DNA of 64,000 nt, taken from assembly GCA_035301285.1 (NCBI GenBank), contig DATGUN010000006.1:37400-101399 (forward strand). Direction: 5' to 3'. Positions 35,718 to 44,452 of the stretch are shown here, piece after piece. The notes under the pieces are model-generated. The model made no database searches and was not told the DNA's origin. It saw nothing but the letters and a program-made list of their open reading frames with translations. The stretch is from DATGUN01 sp035301285. Lineage in GTDB: Bacteria > Bacillota > Bacilli > Bacillales > Amphibacillaceae. Numbering within the stretch: the stretch's first letter is position 1; each line of letters opens with the position of its first letter. A program made the position numbers and the translations under genes.

Positions 35718-37085
35718 ATGATAACACAAGAAAAGCAGAATAGTGTTACCCAATATATAGATGACTTATATCAAACCGTCGTCTCACGTGATCCACATCA
35801 AACTGAATTCCACCAAGCGATCAAGCTGTTCTTCCGATCCATCGTCCCCGTCCTTGAACAACATCCAATCTACATTGAAAAGAATATATTATCTCAATTA
35901 GTCGAACCTGACCGCATCATTACATTCCGGGTTCCATGGATGGACGACAATGGAAAGGTGCAAGTGAACCGAGGTTATCGTGTCCAGTTCAACAATGCTC
36001 TCGGTCCATATAAAGGCGGATTGCGGTTTCACCCATCTGTCACCACAAGTGTCGTGAAGTTTCTCGGGTTCAACCAAATTTTCAAAAACGCCTTGACCAA
36101 ACAGCCTCTTGGCGGTGGAAAAGGTGGAGCGGATTTTGATCCAAAGGGTAAATCCGACCAGGAAGTCATGCGTTTTTGCCAAAGCTTCATGGATGAATTA
36201 TACAAACATATCGGTCCGGACACGGATATACCTGCCGGAGATATCGGTGTCGGTGCACGGGAAATCGGTTATATGTTCGGCCAATATAAAAAACTCACGA
36301 GCGCTTTCCATGCCGGTGTATTGACGGGAAAAGGCCACACATACGGAGGCAGTCTCGGTCGCACAGAAGCGACTGGATATGGAACGATCTATTTTGCCGA
36401 AGAAATGTTAAAAGAGAACGGCCTCTCCTTCGCTGGGAGCCGCGTTGTTATATCAGGCTCCGGGAACGTCTCCATCCATGCGATGGAAAAAGCGATTGAA
36501 CTGGGGGCGACCGTCGTCGCTTGCAGTGACTCGGATGGATTTATCTACGATGAGAATGGTGTCGATCTACAGACAATCCGCGAACTGAAAGATACAGGCA
36601 ATGAACGGATCCATGATTACATCGATTACCATCCATCTGCACAGTATAATGATACGTGTACGGATATTTGGTCCGTACCATGCGATATCGCCATTCCATG
36701 TGCAACGGAAAACGAACTGGATGAACAGGGAGCCGCCCTATTAATCAATAATGGTGTCAAGGCCGTTGCCGAAGGGGCAAACATGCCATCGACACAAGAA
36801 GCCATCGATACATTTCTCGCAGCGAACATTCCATTTGGTCCCGCTAAAGCAGTCAACGCCGGTGGAGTAGCCGTATCTGCGCTGGAAATGGCCCAAAACA
36901 GTTCACGTGTCTCATGGACATTTGAAGAAATCGATGAAAAGCTGCATGAAATCATGAAAGATATTTACCAAAACTGCACAGAATCCGCCTTCAAATATGG
37001 TCAGCCCGGGAATCTGATCGTTGGAGCCAACATTGCCGGATTCAAACGTGTTGCCGACACAATGATCGCACATGGGGTCGTTTAA
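35718..37085 (+). CDS. gdhA: NADP-type glutamate dehydrogenase
   Basis: A 455-residue enzyme that interconverts 2-oxoglutarate plus ammonium and glutamate. It has the substrate region GPYKGGLRFHPSV, the catalytic Lys in KQPLGGGKGGADFDPKGKSD, the DIPAGDIGVGAREIGYMFG segment and a nucleotide-binding loop VVISGSGNVSIHAMEKA. The length is typical of hexameric family I (GdhA) enzymes. AAGGAG lies 13 bases before the ATG. The gene is divergent from a GltC-like regulator and ends in a clear terminator. The cofactor call is by family resemblance. Confidence 0.95.
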   Translation: MITQEKQNSVTQYIDDLYQTVVSRDPHQTEFHQAIKLFFRSIVPVLEQHPIYIEKNILSQLVEPDRIITFRVPWMDDNGKVQVNRGYRVQFNNALGPYKGGLRFHPSVTTSVVKFLGFNQIFKNALTKQPLGGGKGGADFDPKGKSDQEVMRFCQSFMDELYKHIGPDTDIPAGDIGVGAREIGYMFGQYKKLTSAFHAGVLTGKGHTYGGSLGRTEATGYGTIYFAEEMLKENGLSFAGSRVVISGSGNVSIHAMEKAIELGATVVACSDSDGFIYDENGVDLQTIRELKDTGNERIHDYIDYHPSAQYNDTCTDIWSVPCDIAIPCATENELDEQGAALLINNGVKAVAEGANMPSTQEAIDTFLAANIPFGPAKAVNAGGVAVSALEMAQNSSRVSWTFEEIDEKLHEIMKDIYQNCTESAFKYGQPGNLIVGANIAGFKRVADTMIAHGVV

Positions 37086-37143
37086 ACAGACTTTGTCCGA
37101 AAAACAACACGTGTTACAACATATGGATCACAATACATTTGAC

Positions 37144-37178
37144 AACCCATCCTTCAAACGAGGGATGGGTTTTGTTTT
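37144..37178 (+). terminator. Intrinsic terminator of gdhA
   Basis: AACCCATCC (37144-37152) pairs with GGATGGGTT (37163-37171) and is followed by TTTTGTTTT. Confidence 0.85.
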
Positions 37179-37388
37179 GCCATCGCCCTTTTGAAACAAC
37201 GCCTGAGCCAAAATTGAATGCTCTATCCGTTGGAGAACATGGCTTTCATTTGAAATATAATTTGATTCATGCAGGTATCTATCATCCTTAATATGGTGAA
37301 ACTGGAATGTATCTATTGAGTATGACAACTGATCACTCTTCACAAACAGCATACGACACGTTTATGTCACATTTTACAAACGTCATTT

Positions 37389-37404
37389 TGTGACAATTGT
37401 CACA
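37389..37404. promoter_or_regulatory. Fnr operator, perfect palindrome
   Basis: TGTGACAATTGTCACA is a perfect 16-base palindrome that fits the Bacillus Fnr consensus TGTGA-N6-TCACA at every fixed position. With the TATACT at 37426-37431 as -10, the start falls near 37438 and the operator centre is at -41.5, the classical position for an activator touching RNA polymerase. Fnr itself is encoded downstream at 45407. Confidence 0.9.
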
Positions 37405-37425
37405 TCATAAACCACACGTAAACGA

Positions 37426-37431
37426 TATACT
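37426..37431 (+). promoter_or_regulatory. -10 element of the Fnr-activated promoter
   Basis: TATACT without a recognisable -35 element is expected for an activator-dependent promoter. It lies about 88 bases before the hemerythrin gene. Confidence 0.7.
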
Positions 37432-37518
37432 GAATCAATACAATCATATACAGTAGCACTACTGAACACAATCGTTTCGGTTCATTTAATATAACATCAC
37501 AAAAAGGAGTGTTCCAAC

Positions 37519-37935
37519 ATGTCAGGTCCAGCATTAAAACATGCCCACAGTCACGCAGCCATCCATGAAGCAGCGTTTATAGAAGCGAAAGAACTCACCG
37601 ACTTATTTGAGAAGGTTTTAAAAAGCGGAGATACAGATAAAGCAAGCGAACTCGCCTATGTCGTCATCGAACACTGGGAAACGAGAACATTGCGTCACGC
37701 CGATTCAGAAGAAGAAGGTCTATATAAAGAAATCAAAGAGGAACAACCTGAATTGAGCGATGACATTGTCGCGCTCACACGTGATCACGATATTTTGAGA
37801 CTGCTCGTCAAAGAAATCAAAGAAATACTTGCAAAAGGTTCGTTGAATGATGATGTTTTGGAAAAGTTCCATGCGCTCCTTCATGTGAATCTACTGCACA
37901 ATGAAAAAGAAGAAGAGATTTTACCACATCATTAA
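37519..37935 (+). CDS. Hemerythrin domain protein
   Basis: A 138-residue all-helical protein of the hemerythrin/HHE family. Candidate iron ligands are His residues in HAHSHAAIH near the N-terminus, EHWETRTLRHADSEEE in the middle (His plus Glu), RDHDIL, and the C-terminal HALLHVNLLHNEKEEE. It would bind a diiron site for O2 or NO, or repair Fe-S clusters damaged by NO, which fits its place as the first gene behind the Fnr site of a nitrate reductase operon. AAAAGGAG precedes the ATG. The neighbouring small gene starts 28 bases later. Confidence 0.88.
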   Translation: MSGPALKHAHSHAAIHEAAFIEAKELTDLFEKVLKSGDTDKASELAYVVIEHWETRTLRHADSEEEGLYKEIKEEQPELSDDIVALTRDHDILRLLVKEIKEILAKGSLNDDVLEKFHALLHVNLLHNEKEEEILPHH

Positions 37936-37963
37936 TCGAGCATGTCCCTTTGGAGGTGATGAT

Positions 37964-38266
37964 TTGTCTCACGAAAAACAACGGATGCTTCGAGCTGTTT
38001 CACCCGATCTATTCGATGAAATCACATCGGAGCTTGAAAAGTACAATATCCATCTGAATGATATACAAGCGAATGTCATCAAAAAAGAAGATGGACTGGA
38101 AGTCATCGTCCTGTTTGGTGAAAACTTCAATCAATCCCGATCACAATTTTTCACCAACGAATCAGTTGAGGCCCAATATGATGACATCCAGCGTTTCGCC
38201 TACGATATAGCCGAAGTTTGCAAGGAAGTCATGATTGCTGATTATTTTAAGATGATGAAAATGTAA
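37964..38266 (+). CDS. Unknown small protein in the nar operon, 100 residues
   Basis: I do not recognise this family. The start is TTG with a strong GGAGGTGATG seven bases upstream. An ATG at 37901 in frame lies inside the hemerythrin gene and is unlikely. The protein has no signal peptide or membrane helix. It seems alpha/beta: helical RAVSPDLFDEITSELEKY, then strands (NDIQANVIKK, GLEVIVLFGE), then helices with a Met-rich end (DYFKMMKM). It has no Cys, so it is not a metal-cluster protein by Cys ligands. Its place suggests a role in nitrate or NO metabolism, but this is guilt by association. Confidence 0.7.
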   Translation: MSHEKQRMLRAVSPDLFDEITSELEKYNIHLNDIQANVIKKEDGLEVIVLFGENFNQSRSQFFTNESVEAQYDDIQRFAYDIAEVCKEVMIADYFKMMKM

Positions 38267-38289
38267 CATCCTTTAAAGGAGTGATGACT

Positions 38290-38589
38290 TTGGATGATAA
38301 TATATTCAATTTTGAAAATGAAGCAGGTTTCGTACAAGACAGGGAAGATTTACTAGCCTTGTTGAAAATGCGATTTGATTCCATACCTCCAGGCGTTGTG
38401 GAGGCGATTTATCACATCGATTCATTGGATGATCTCGAACGGCTCATCCTGGTTGCTGCCAATGCACCAACATTTAAGATATTCCTCGAGGAACTTGAAG
38501 AAGGCCGAGGAAGTTTCCGTATTATGGGCGAGCGATTCAACCCAATTGAAACAACAACAGAAAGGGGTGGCGTAAATGGTGAAGAATAA
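38290..38589 (+). CDS. Unknown small protein preceding narG, 99 residues
   Basis: The family is not recognised. The frame opens with GTG at 38281, but AAAGGAG sits directly against it. The TTG at 38290 (MDDNIFNFENEAG) has proper spacing and is preferred. The protein is acidic and probably helical, with a core PPGVVEAIYHIDSLDDLERL and LILVAANAPTFKIFLEEL. There is no signal peptide. It overlaps the start of narG by 14 bases, so its translation is coupled to the nitrate reductase catalytic subunit, which hints at a role in its synthesis or assembly. Confidence 0.7.
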   Translation: MDDNIFNFENEAGFVQDREDLLALLKMRFDSIPPGVVEAIYHIDSLDDLERLILVAANAPTFKIFLEELEEGRGSFRIMGERFNPIETTTERGGVNGEE

Positions 38590-41500
38590 GAATAAACTGT
38601 TTCAAACCTTGAAACATCTGAAACGCGGCAATCGGATCAATGACGATTTCACAGAAGAAAGTCCCCGTCCAAGGGAATGGGAAGATATTTACCGTCGCCG
38701 CTGGCAATATGATAAGGTCGTACGCTCCACTCATGGGGTCAATTGTACAGGTTCTTGCAGTTGGAAGATCTTTGTAAAAGACGGCATCATCACATCCGAA
38801 ATCCAACAAACCGATTATCCCAGTACGGGAGACGATTTCCCTGAATACGAACCTCGCGGTTGTCCAAGAGGTGCCAGCTTTTCCTGGTATACATACAGTC
38901 CAATCAGGGTGAAATACCCATATATCCGCGGTGATCTGTTTAAACTTTGGAAACAAGAACGCGACGCAGGATATGATCCTGTTGAAGCATGGGAAAACAT
39001 CGCCAGTGACCCTGAAAAAAGACAGCAATATGTCAATGCAAGGGGCCGCGGTGGTTTTGTACGCGCGAACTGGAAAGACTCATGTGAAATCATTGCCAGC
39101 GCATCCATCTATACCATCAAAAAATATGGGCCTGACAGAATTGTTGGATTCAGTCCCATCCCAGCCATGTCAATGGTCAGCTATGCGGCAGGAACCCGTT
39201 TCCTATCACTCATCGGCGGCACAATCCTCAGTTTCTATGATTGGTATGCTGACTTACCGCCTGCTTCACCACAGGTTTGGGGTGAGCAGACCGATGTTCC
39301 AGAAAGTGCTGATTGGTACAACTCGAAATATTATATTATCTGGGGAACCAACCTGCCACAAACACGCACACCAGATGCCCACTTTATGGTTGAAGCACGT
39401 TACAACGGAACGAAAGTCATTGGTGTCAGTCCGGACTATGCGGAATATGAAAAATTCGCGGACTTATGGTTGCCGGCCCGGGCTGGCACAGACGGTGCAT
39501 TGGCCATGGCCATGACACATGTCATTTTAAAAGAATTTTACGTCGACCGTGAAACACCTTATTTCTTTGATTACGCCAAAAAATATACCGACCTGCCATT
39601 TCTTGTCACTTTAAAAGAACAAGATGGTGAATACCGTTCCGATCGATTCTTGCGTGCATCTGACTTAAGCGACGAACATGCGCAAGGTGAATGGAAAACC
39701 GTTTTATGGGATCAAAACGCCAACCAATTGGAAACCCCAAATGGTAGCCAAGGATTCCGTTGGGATGAAGGCAATCAATGGAACTTGGAATTGGATAAAG
39801 ATAACGGGACAACAATCGATCCTGCTTTAACACTCATCGATGATCACGATGATACACAACTTGTAACATTCCCTGACTTTTCATCTGAAGGCACAAAAGT
39901 CATTACCCGTGGGGTACCCGTAAAGGAAATCGAAACACAGGATGGCAAAGTGCTTGTCACGACCGTACTGGATTTAATGCTGGCTCATACCGGTGTCAAT
40001 AGGGATCTCCCTGGTGATTATCCAGTTGATTATGACGATGAGAAGCCTTATACACCTGCATGGCAGGAAAGCATTACAGGCGTCAACAAAACACATGTTG
40101 CCCAAGTTGCGCGTGAATTTGCCGATAATGCCGAACGCACAAACGGTAAATCCATGATCGCCATGGGTGGCGGAACGAACCACTGGTACCATAGTGACCA
40201 GATTTACCGTGCGATATTGAATCTCGTCCTGTTGACCGGCTCACAAGGTGTCAATGGTGGAGGTTGGGCACATTACGTCGGCCAGGAAAAAGTCCGTCCA
40301 TTGGAAGGATGGCAACAGGTAGCGTTTGCGGGTGACTGGACCAAACCACCGAGACATCAGAACGGAACATCCTATTTCTACTTCGCGACCGACCAATTCC
40401 GTTACGAAGCACCTATTAACGAGGATCAATCCGGTTGGGGTGGAAAGTACAATCGCATGCATCCTGCTGATGTCAATGCTCTTTCGGCACGGCTCGGATG
40501 GCTCCCATCCTTTCCACAGTTCACCGAGAATTCGATTGATATGGTTGCCAACAGCCGAAACAATGGAGCTACAACGGATCAAGAAGTCATTGATGATATT
40601 GTCCAACAGATCAAAGACGAAAAAGTTGAATGGGCCATTGAAAATCCGGACGAGCCCCGCAACTTTCCAAGAGTATTTTTCAACTGGCGTTCGAACCTAC
40701 TCGGTGATAGCGGTAAAGGACATGAGTACTTTGCACGCCATCTCGTCGGCGGAGAAGATCAGATCATGGTCGATACATCAAACTCCTGGCAGCCGGAAGA
40801 TGTAAAAGCTGAAGGAGAACCACCAAAAGGAAAAGCCGATTTATTGGTCGCCATGGACTTCCGGATGACAAGCTCCGGACTGTTTTCCGACATTGTCCTG
40901 CCTGCTGCAACATGGTACGAGAAATACGATCTATCATCGACAGATATGCATCCATTCGTCCATCCATTTAATGCGGCCATATCACCGCCTTGGCAAGCAA
41001 AAAGTGACTGGGCCACCTTCAGGGAGATCAGCAAAGTATTTTCAGAGCAAGCCGAAAAACATTTGCCTAAAAGCGATGAAGTGGTCATGACACCTTTAAA
41101 TCACGATACAAAAGGCGAAATTTCCCAGTCGCTTGGTAAAATCAAAGATTGGCGAAAAGGTGAAGTCGAAGCGATTCCCGGAAAGACAATGCCGAATTTC
41201 CAAATCGTCACCCGTGATTATCCCAATGTCTATCAAATGTGGACAACGGTAGGCCCGGAAATCAAAAAAGGATACGGTGCAAAAGGGGTCAGCATCCCCG
41301 GTGAACCGGTCTACGAAGACCTGCTCAAACGTCTTCGTCCATCCAAACGCGAGGGTATCGGTAAAGGAAATCCGGATCTTTACAATGATATACAGGCAGT
41401 CAACGCCATACTGACCATGTCTGGTGCAACAAACGGGAAACGGGCTGTCGCCGGCTGGAAATCCCTGGAGAAGAAAACAGGCCAAAAGCTGGGTGACATT

Positions 41501-42253
41501 GCCAAAACACGTGAAGAAGAAGAAACGACATTGGACGATATAACCGCCCAACCGCGTCACACCATCTCAACGCCTGTATGGAGCGGTCTTGAAAAAGACA
41601 ACCGTCGCTACTCGCCATTTACAGTGAACACCGAATACAACATTCCATGGCGGACACTTACAGGACGGCAGAGTTTTTATCTTGATCATGAAATGATGCT
41701 GGACTTCGGTGAAGGTTTGCCGTTATATCTGCCACCGTTGACACACGGACCCTTTTTGAAGAATGAAGATACCGTCGAGGAAAACGGGAAGTCCATTACC
41801 GTCCGTTACTTGACGCCACACCAAAAATGGGGTATCCACACGATGTTCACGGATACGACGAACATGTCGACATTATTCCGTGGCTGGCAGGTCGTCTGGA
41901 TGAATGAAGAAGATGGGCATTCCATTGGTTTGAAAGACAACGACTGGATTGAGATATACAACCGGAATGGTGCGATAGCGGCAAGAGTCGTTCTCACATA
42001 CCGCATGCCTAGAGGAACAGCATATATGTACCATGCCCAAGACCGGACATTGGGTGTTCCGGGTACCGTGGTCAACAAGAAACGCGGCGGAACCCATAAT
42101 AGTGTCACACGTATTTCCCTGAAACCGACACATATGATCGGTGCCTATTCCCAACTCAGCTATGGTTTCAACTACTACGGACCGACTGGACATCAACGCG
42201 ATACGATAGCTGTCATAAGAGCATTGAAGGAGGTAGATTGGCTTGAGGATTAA
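38576..42253 (+). CDS. narG: Respiratory nitrate reductase alpha subunit
   Basis: A 1225-residue molybdenum catalytic subunit that reduces nitrate to nitrite on the cytoplasmic side of the membrane. The FS0 iron-sulfur cluster ligands are His53, Cys57, Cys61 and Cys96 (STHGVNCTGSCSW, RGCPRGAS). The molybdenum-ligand Asp lies in YADLPPASP (about 226), within the family landmark GGTILSFYDWY. No Tat signal is expected for this type. Length matches B. subtilis NarG. GGGGTGG lies before the ATG. narH follows with an 11-base overlap. Confidence 0.97.
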   Translation: MVKNKNKLFQTLKHLKRGNRINDDFTEESPRPREWEDIYRRRWQYDKVVRSTHGVNCTGSCSWKIFVKDGIITSEIQQTDYPSTGDDFPEYEPRGCPRGASFSWYTYSPIRVKYPYIRGDLFKLWKQERDAGYDPVEAWENIASDPEKRQQYVNARGRGGFVRANWKDSCEIIASASIYTIKKYGPDRIVGFSPIPAMSMVSYAAGTRFLSLIGGTILSFYDWYADLPPASPQVWGEQTDVPESADWYNSKYYIIWGTNLPQTRTPDAHFMVEARYNGTKVIGVSPDYAEYEKFADLWLPARAGTDGALAMAMTHVILKEFYVDRETPYFFDYAKKYTDLPFLVTLKEQDGEYRSDRFLRASDLSDEHAQGEWKTVLWDQNANQLETPNGSQGFRWDEGNQWNLELDKDNGTTIDPALTLIDDHDDTQLVTFPDFSSEGTKVITRGVPVKEIETQDGKVLVTTVLDLMLAHTGVNRDLPGDYPVDYDDEKPYTPAWQESITGVNKTHVAQVAREFADNAERTNGKSMIAMGGGTNHWYHSDQIYRAILNLVLLTGSQGVNGGGWAHYVGQEKVRPLEGWQQVAFAGDWTKPPRHQNGTSYFYFATDQFRYEAPINEDQSGWGGKYNRMHPADVNALSARLGWLPSFPQFTENSIDMVANSRNNGATTDQEVIDDIVQQIKDEKVEWAIENPDEPRNFPRVFFNWRSNLLGDSGKGHEYFARHLVGGEDQIMVDTSNSWQPEDVKAEGEPPKGKADLLVAMDFRMTSSGLFSDIVLPAATWYEKYDLSSTDMHPFVHPFNAAISPPWQAKSDWATFREISKVFSEQAEKHLPKSDEVVMTPLNHDTKGEISQSLGKIKDWRKGEVEAIPGKTMPNFQIVTRDYPNVYQMWTTVGPEIKKGYGAKGVSIPGEPVYEDLLKRLRPSKREGIGKGNPDLYNDIQAVNAILTMSGATNGKRAVAGWKSLEKKTGQKLGDIAKTREEEETTLDDITAQPRHTISTPVWSGLEKDNRRYSPFTVNTEYNIPWRTLTGRQSFYLDHEMMLDFGEGLPLYLPPLTHGPFLKNEDTVEENGKSITVRYLTPHQKWGIHTMFTDTTNMSTLFRGWQVVWMNEEDGHSIGLKDNDWIEIYNRNGAIAARVVLTYRMPRGTAYMYHAQDRTLGVPGTVVNKKRGGTHNSVTRISLKPTHMIGAYSQLSYGFNYYGPTGHQRDTIAVIRALKEVDWLED

Positions 42254-43739
42254 AGCACAAGTAGCTATGGTCATGCATCTGGATAAATGTATTGGTTGTC
42301 ACACATGCTCCGTTACGTGCAAAAACACTTGGACCAATAGACCCGGAACAGAGTATATGTGGTTCAACAATGTGGAAACACGGCCAGGAACAGGGTATCC
42401 GAAACAGTGGGAAGACACAGATCGTTTCAAAGGTGGATGGGAACTTAAAAACGGCAAGCTGAAATTGAAAGCCGGCGGTTCCATTTCCAAGTTGGCTAAT
42501 ATCTTTTATAACCCTGACATGGCAACAATGGAAGACTATTATGAACCTTGGACATATGATTATGAACATCTGATCAACAGTCCCAAGAAAGAAAATCTCC
42601 CTGTCGCCAGGCCAAAGTCAACGATTACAGGCGAGTATATCGATAAACCAAAATGGGGTTCCAACTGGGATGATGACTTAGCCGGAGGAAGTGAAATCGT
42701 TCCACTCGACCCTAACGTCAAAAAGTTACAAGAACACATTTCCATGGAGTATGAGAAAACATTCATGATGTATTTGCCGCGTATTTGCGAGCACTGCTTG
42801 AACCCGTCATGTGTCGCCTCCTGTCCTTCAGGGGCATTATACAAACGGGATGAAGACGGCATTGTACTGGTTGACCAGGAAGCATGCCGAGGCTGGCGTT
42901 TCTGTATGAGTGGATGTCCCTATCACAAAGTTTATTATAACTGGAACACACACAAGGCTGAAAAGTGCAACTTCTGCTATCCTCGTACAGAAGCAGGACT
43001 GCCAACCATTTGTTCCGAAACGTGTGTCGGACGGATTCGTTACATCGGAGTCGTCTTGTATGATGCAGATAAAGTAAAAGAAGCGGCATCCGTCGAAGAC
43101 CCACAAGATCTATACGAAGCACAGCTTGATGTTTTCCAAGATCCATTTGATCCGGAAGTCATCGAAGCGGTACGTGAAGCCGGAATCAATGATTCATGGA
43201 TAGAAAGTGCACAGAATTCACCTGTTTATAAAATGGCGATGAAGTGGAAAATAGCGCTCCCACTCCATCCCGAATACCGCACACTTCCAATGGTTTGGTA
43301 TGTACCACCATTAAGCCCAATCATGAACCATATCACGAACGAAGAGGATTTGCAGACAGACGGCTATATCCCTGCTGTCGATCAGATGCGGATTCCAATG
43401 GAATATCTGGCATCCATCATGGCTGCCGATGATACAGAAGTGATTCGAAAAGTGCTGCTCAAATTAATCGCGATGCGTGTACACATGCGTGGCAAAACAG
43501 TCGGTGGCATTGATGAGTTCCGTCAAAGCGAGCTTGTCAAAGAAGCGGGTACAAGTCCAGAGGAAGTGGAAGATATGGCGCGTTTGCTCGGGGTTGCAAA
43601 ATACAATGAACGGTTTGTCATTCCAACGGGCCGAAGAGAAATGAATGACGATAACTATTACAAACAAGGTGCCTGCAGCTTGGAAGATATTGCACCACCA
43701 GAAGGTATGGTTACCTATCCGTTCGGTGGAGGAAGATAA
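42243..43739 (+). CDS. narH: Respiratory nitrate reductase beta subunit
   Basis: A 498-residue iron-sulfur subunit that carries electrons from NarI hemes to NarG. It has four cysteine groups. The first is Cys16, 19, 22 and 26 (CIGCHTCSVTC), followed by CEHCLNPSC and by CRGWRFCMSGC, where Trp replaces a ligand so that a [3Fe-4S] cluster forms. The last is CNFCYPR with a later C. The start is TTG, with AAGGAGG eleven bases upstream, and lies inside the end of narG. It is followed closely by narJ. Confidence 0.97.
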   Translation: MRIKAQVAMVMHLDKCIGCHTCSVTCKNTWTNRPGTEYMWFNNVETRPGTGYPKQWEDTDRFKGGWELKNGKLKLKAGGSISKLANIFYNPDMATMEDYYEPWTYDYEHLINSPKKENLPVARPKSTITGEYIDKPKWGSNWDDDLAGGSEIVPLDPNVKKLQEHISMEYEKTFMMYLPRICEHCLNPSCVASCPSGALYKRDEDGIVLVDQEACRGWRFCMSGCPYHKVYYNWNTHKAEKCNFCYPRTEAGLPTICSETCVGRIRYIGVVLYDADKVKEAASVEDPQDLYEAQLDVFQDPFDPEVIEAVREAGINDSWIESAQNSPVYKMAMKWKIALPLHPEYRTLPMVWYVPPLSPIMNHITNEEDLQTDGYIPAVDQMRIPMEYLASIMAADDTEVIRKVLLKLIAMRVHMRGKTVGGIDEFRQSELVKEAGTSPEEVEDMARLLGVAKYNERFVIPTGRREMNDDNYYKQGACSLEDIAPPEGMVTYPFGGGR

Positions 43740-43741
43740 AA

Positions 43742-44341
43742 ATGAACGATCAACAACGCGCATGTTTATTGATTGCATCACGTTTATTGAGTTATCCCGC
43801 AAATACAGACGAAGAACGGACGGCCATTCATGAGTGCATTGAAGAGGACATTGATTCGAATGCACTCAAGATGAGGTTATATGCCGCTTCTTCCGCCATA
43901 TTTGATTTAGATGAACTTGAGCGCAAAGAAACGTACGTTTCAACCTTTGATCTTCGCTCGAAACTCGGTCTTTACCTGACCGGACACGAATTTGGCGACA
44001 GCAATAAGCGCGGGGCTGCCATCATCCAACTCCAAAAAGTCATATCCAAGTCTGGATTCGAGCGGGTTGATGATGAGCTTGCAGACTATATTCCGATGTT
44101 GTTCGAATATCTCGTCGTCGCACCGGAAGACGAAAACAGCGCTTGGATTCTGAGGCGGCTTGCTGTCGCTGTACAGCGGATGAAGGACAGTATATCCGGC
44201 GACAACCCATACGCCATTATCCTGTATGTGTTAATGGAATTCATATTCGATGAACCAACAAAAGAGGAAATTGAAAAACTCGAATTTGAACGTGAGGATG
44301 CTGATTTGGAAAACCTTCCATACCCGATGTTATACCAATGA
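43742..44341 (+). CDS. narJ: Nitrate reductase assembly chaperone
   Basis: A 199-residue all-helical chaperone of the NarJ/TorD family that binds the NarG N-terminus while the molybdenum cofactor and FS0 cluster are inserted. Helical motifs include LLIASRLLSYPAN, TFDLRSKLGLYLTGHEFGD and a conserved DELADYIPMLFEYL. GGTGGAGG precedes the ATG, which is 2 bases after narH. Two hairpins separate it from narI. Confidence 0.92.
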   Translation: MNDQQRACLLIASRLLSYPANTDEERTAIHECIEEDIDSNALKMRLYAASSAIFDLDELERKETYVSTFDLRSKLGLYLTGHEFGDSNKRGAAIIQLQKVISKSGFERVDDELADYIPMLFEYLVVAPEDENSAWILRRLAVAVQRMKDSISGDNPYAIILYVLMEFIFDEPTKEEIEKLEFEREDADLENLPYPMLYQ

Positions 44342-44345
44342 TACG

Positions 44346-44404
44346 GTGGGGATGGTATTCATCGCCCAACGATACACATCCCCACACCATTAATAGAATG
44401 GTGT
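44346..44404 (+). other. Two hairpins between narJ and narI
   Basis: GTGGGGATG (44346-44354) pairs with CATCCCCAC (44377-44385), and ACACCATT (44384-44391) pairs with AATGGTGT (44397-44404). They share two bases and neither leads to a T-run. They may protect the upstream message, act as an RNase site, or limit narI translation, which has its own AAAAGGAGAG. Confidence 0.65.
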
Positions 44405-44452
44405 TTCAAAGGTCTTCGGGTTTTCTCAACTGCCAAAAAAGGAGAGTGTACC

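Larger units (their letters stand above)
37086..37518. other. 433-base gap: gdhA terminator and the nar operon promoter
   Basis: It holds the gdhA terminator (37144-37178), an Fnr operator (37389-37404) and a -10 element (37426-37431). A 74-codon minus-strand frame (37128-37352) overlaps the terminator and has no ribosome binding site. Confidence 0.7.

Noticed and set aside
37128..37352. A 74-codon minus-strand frame downstream of gdhA
   Set aside because: It overlaps the gdhA terminator and has no ribosome binding site.
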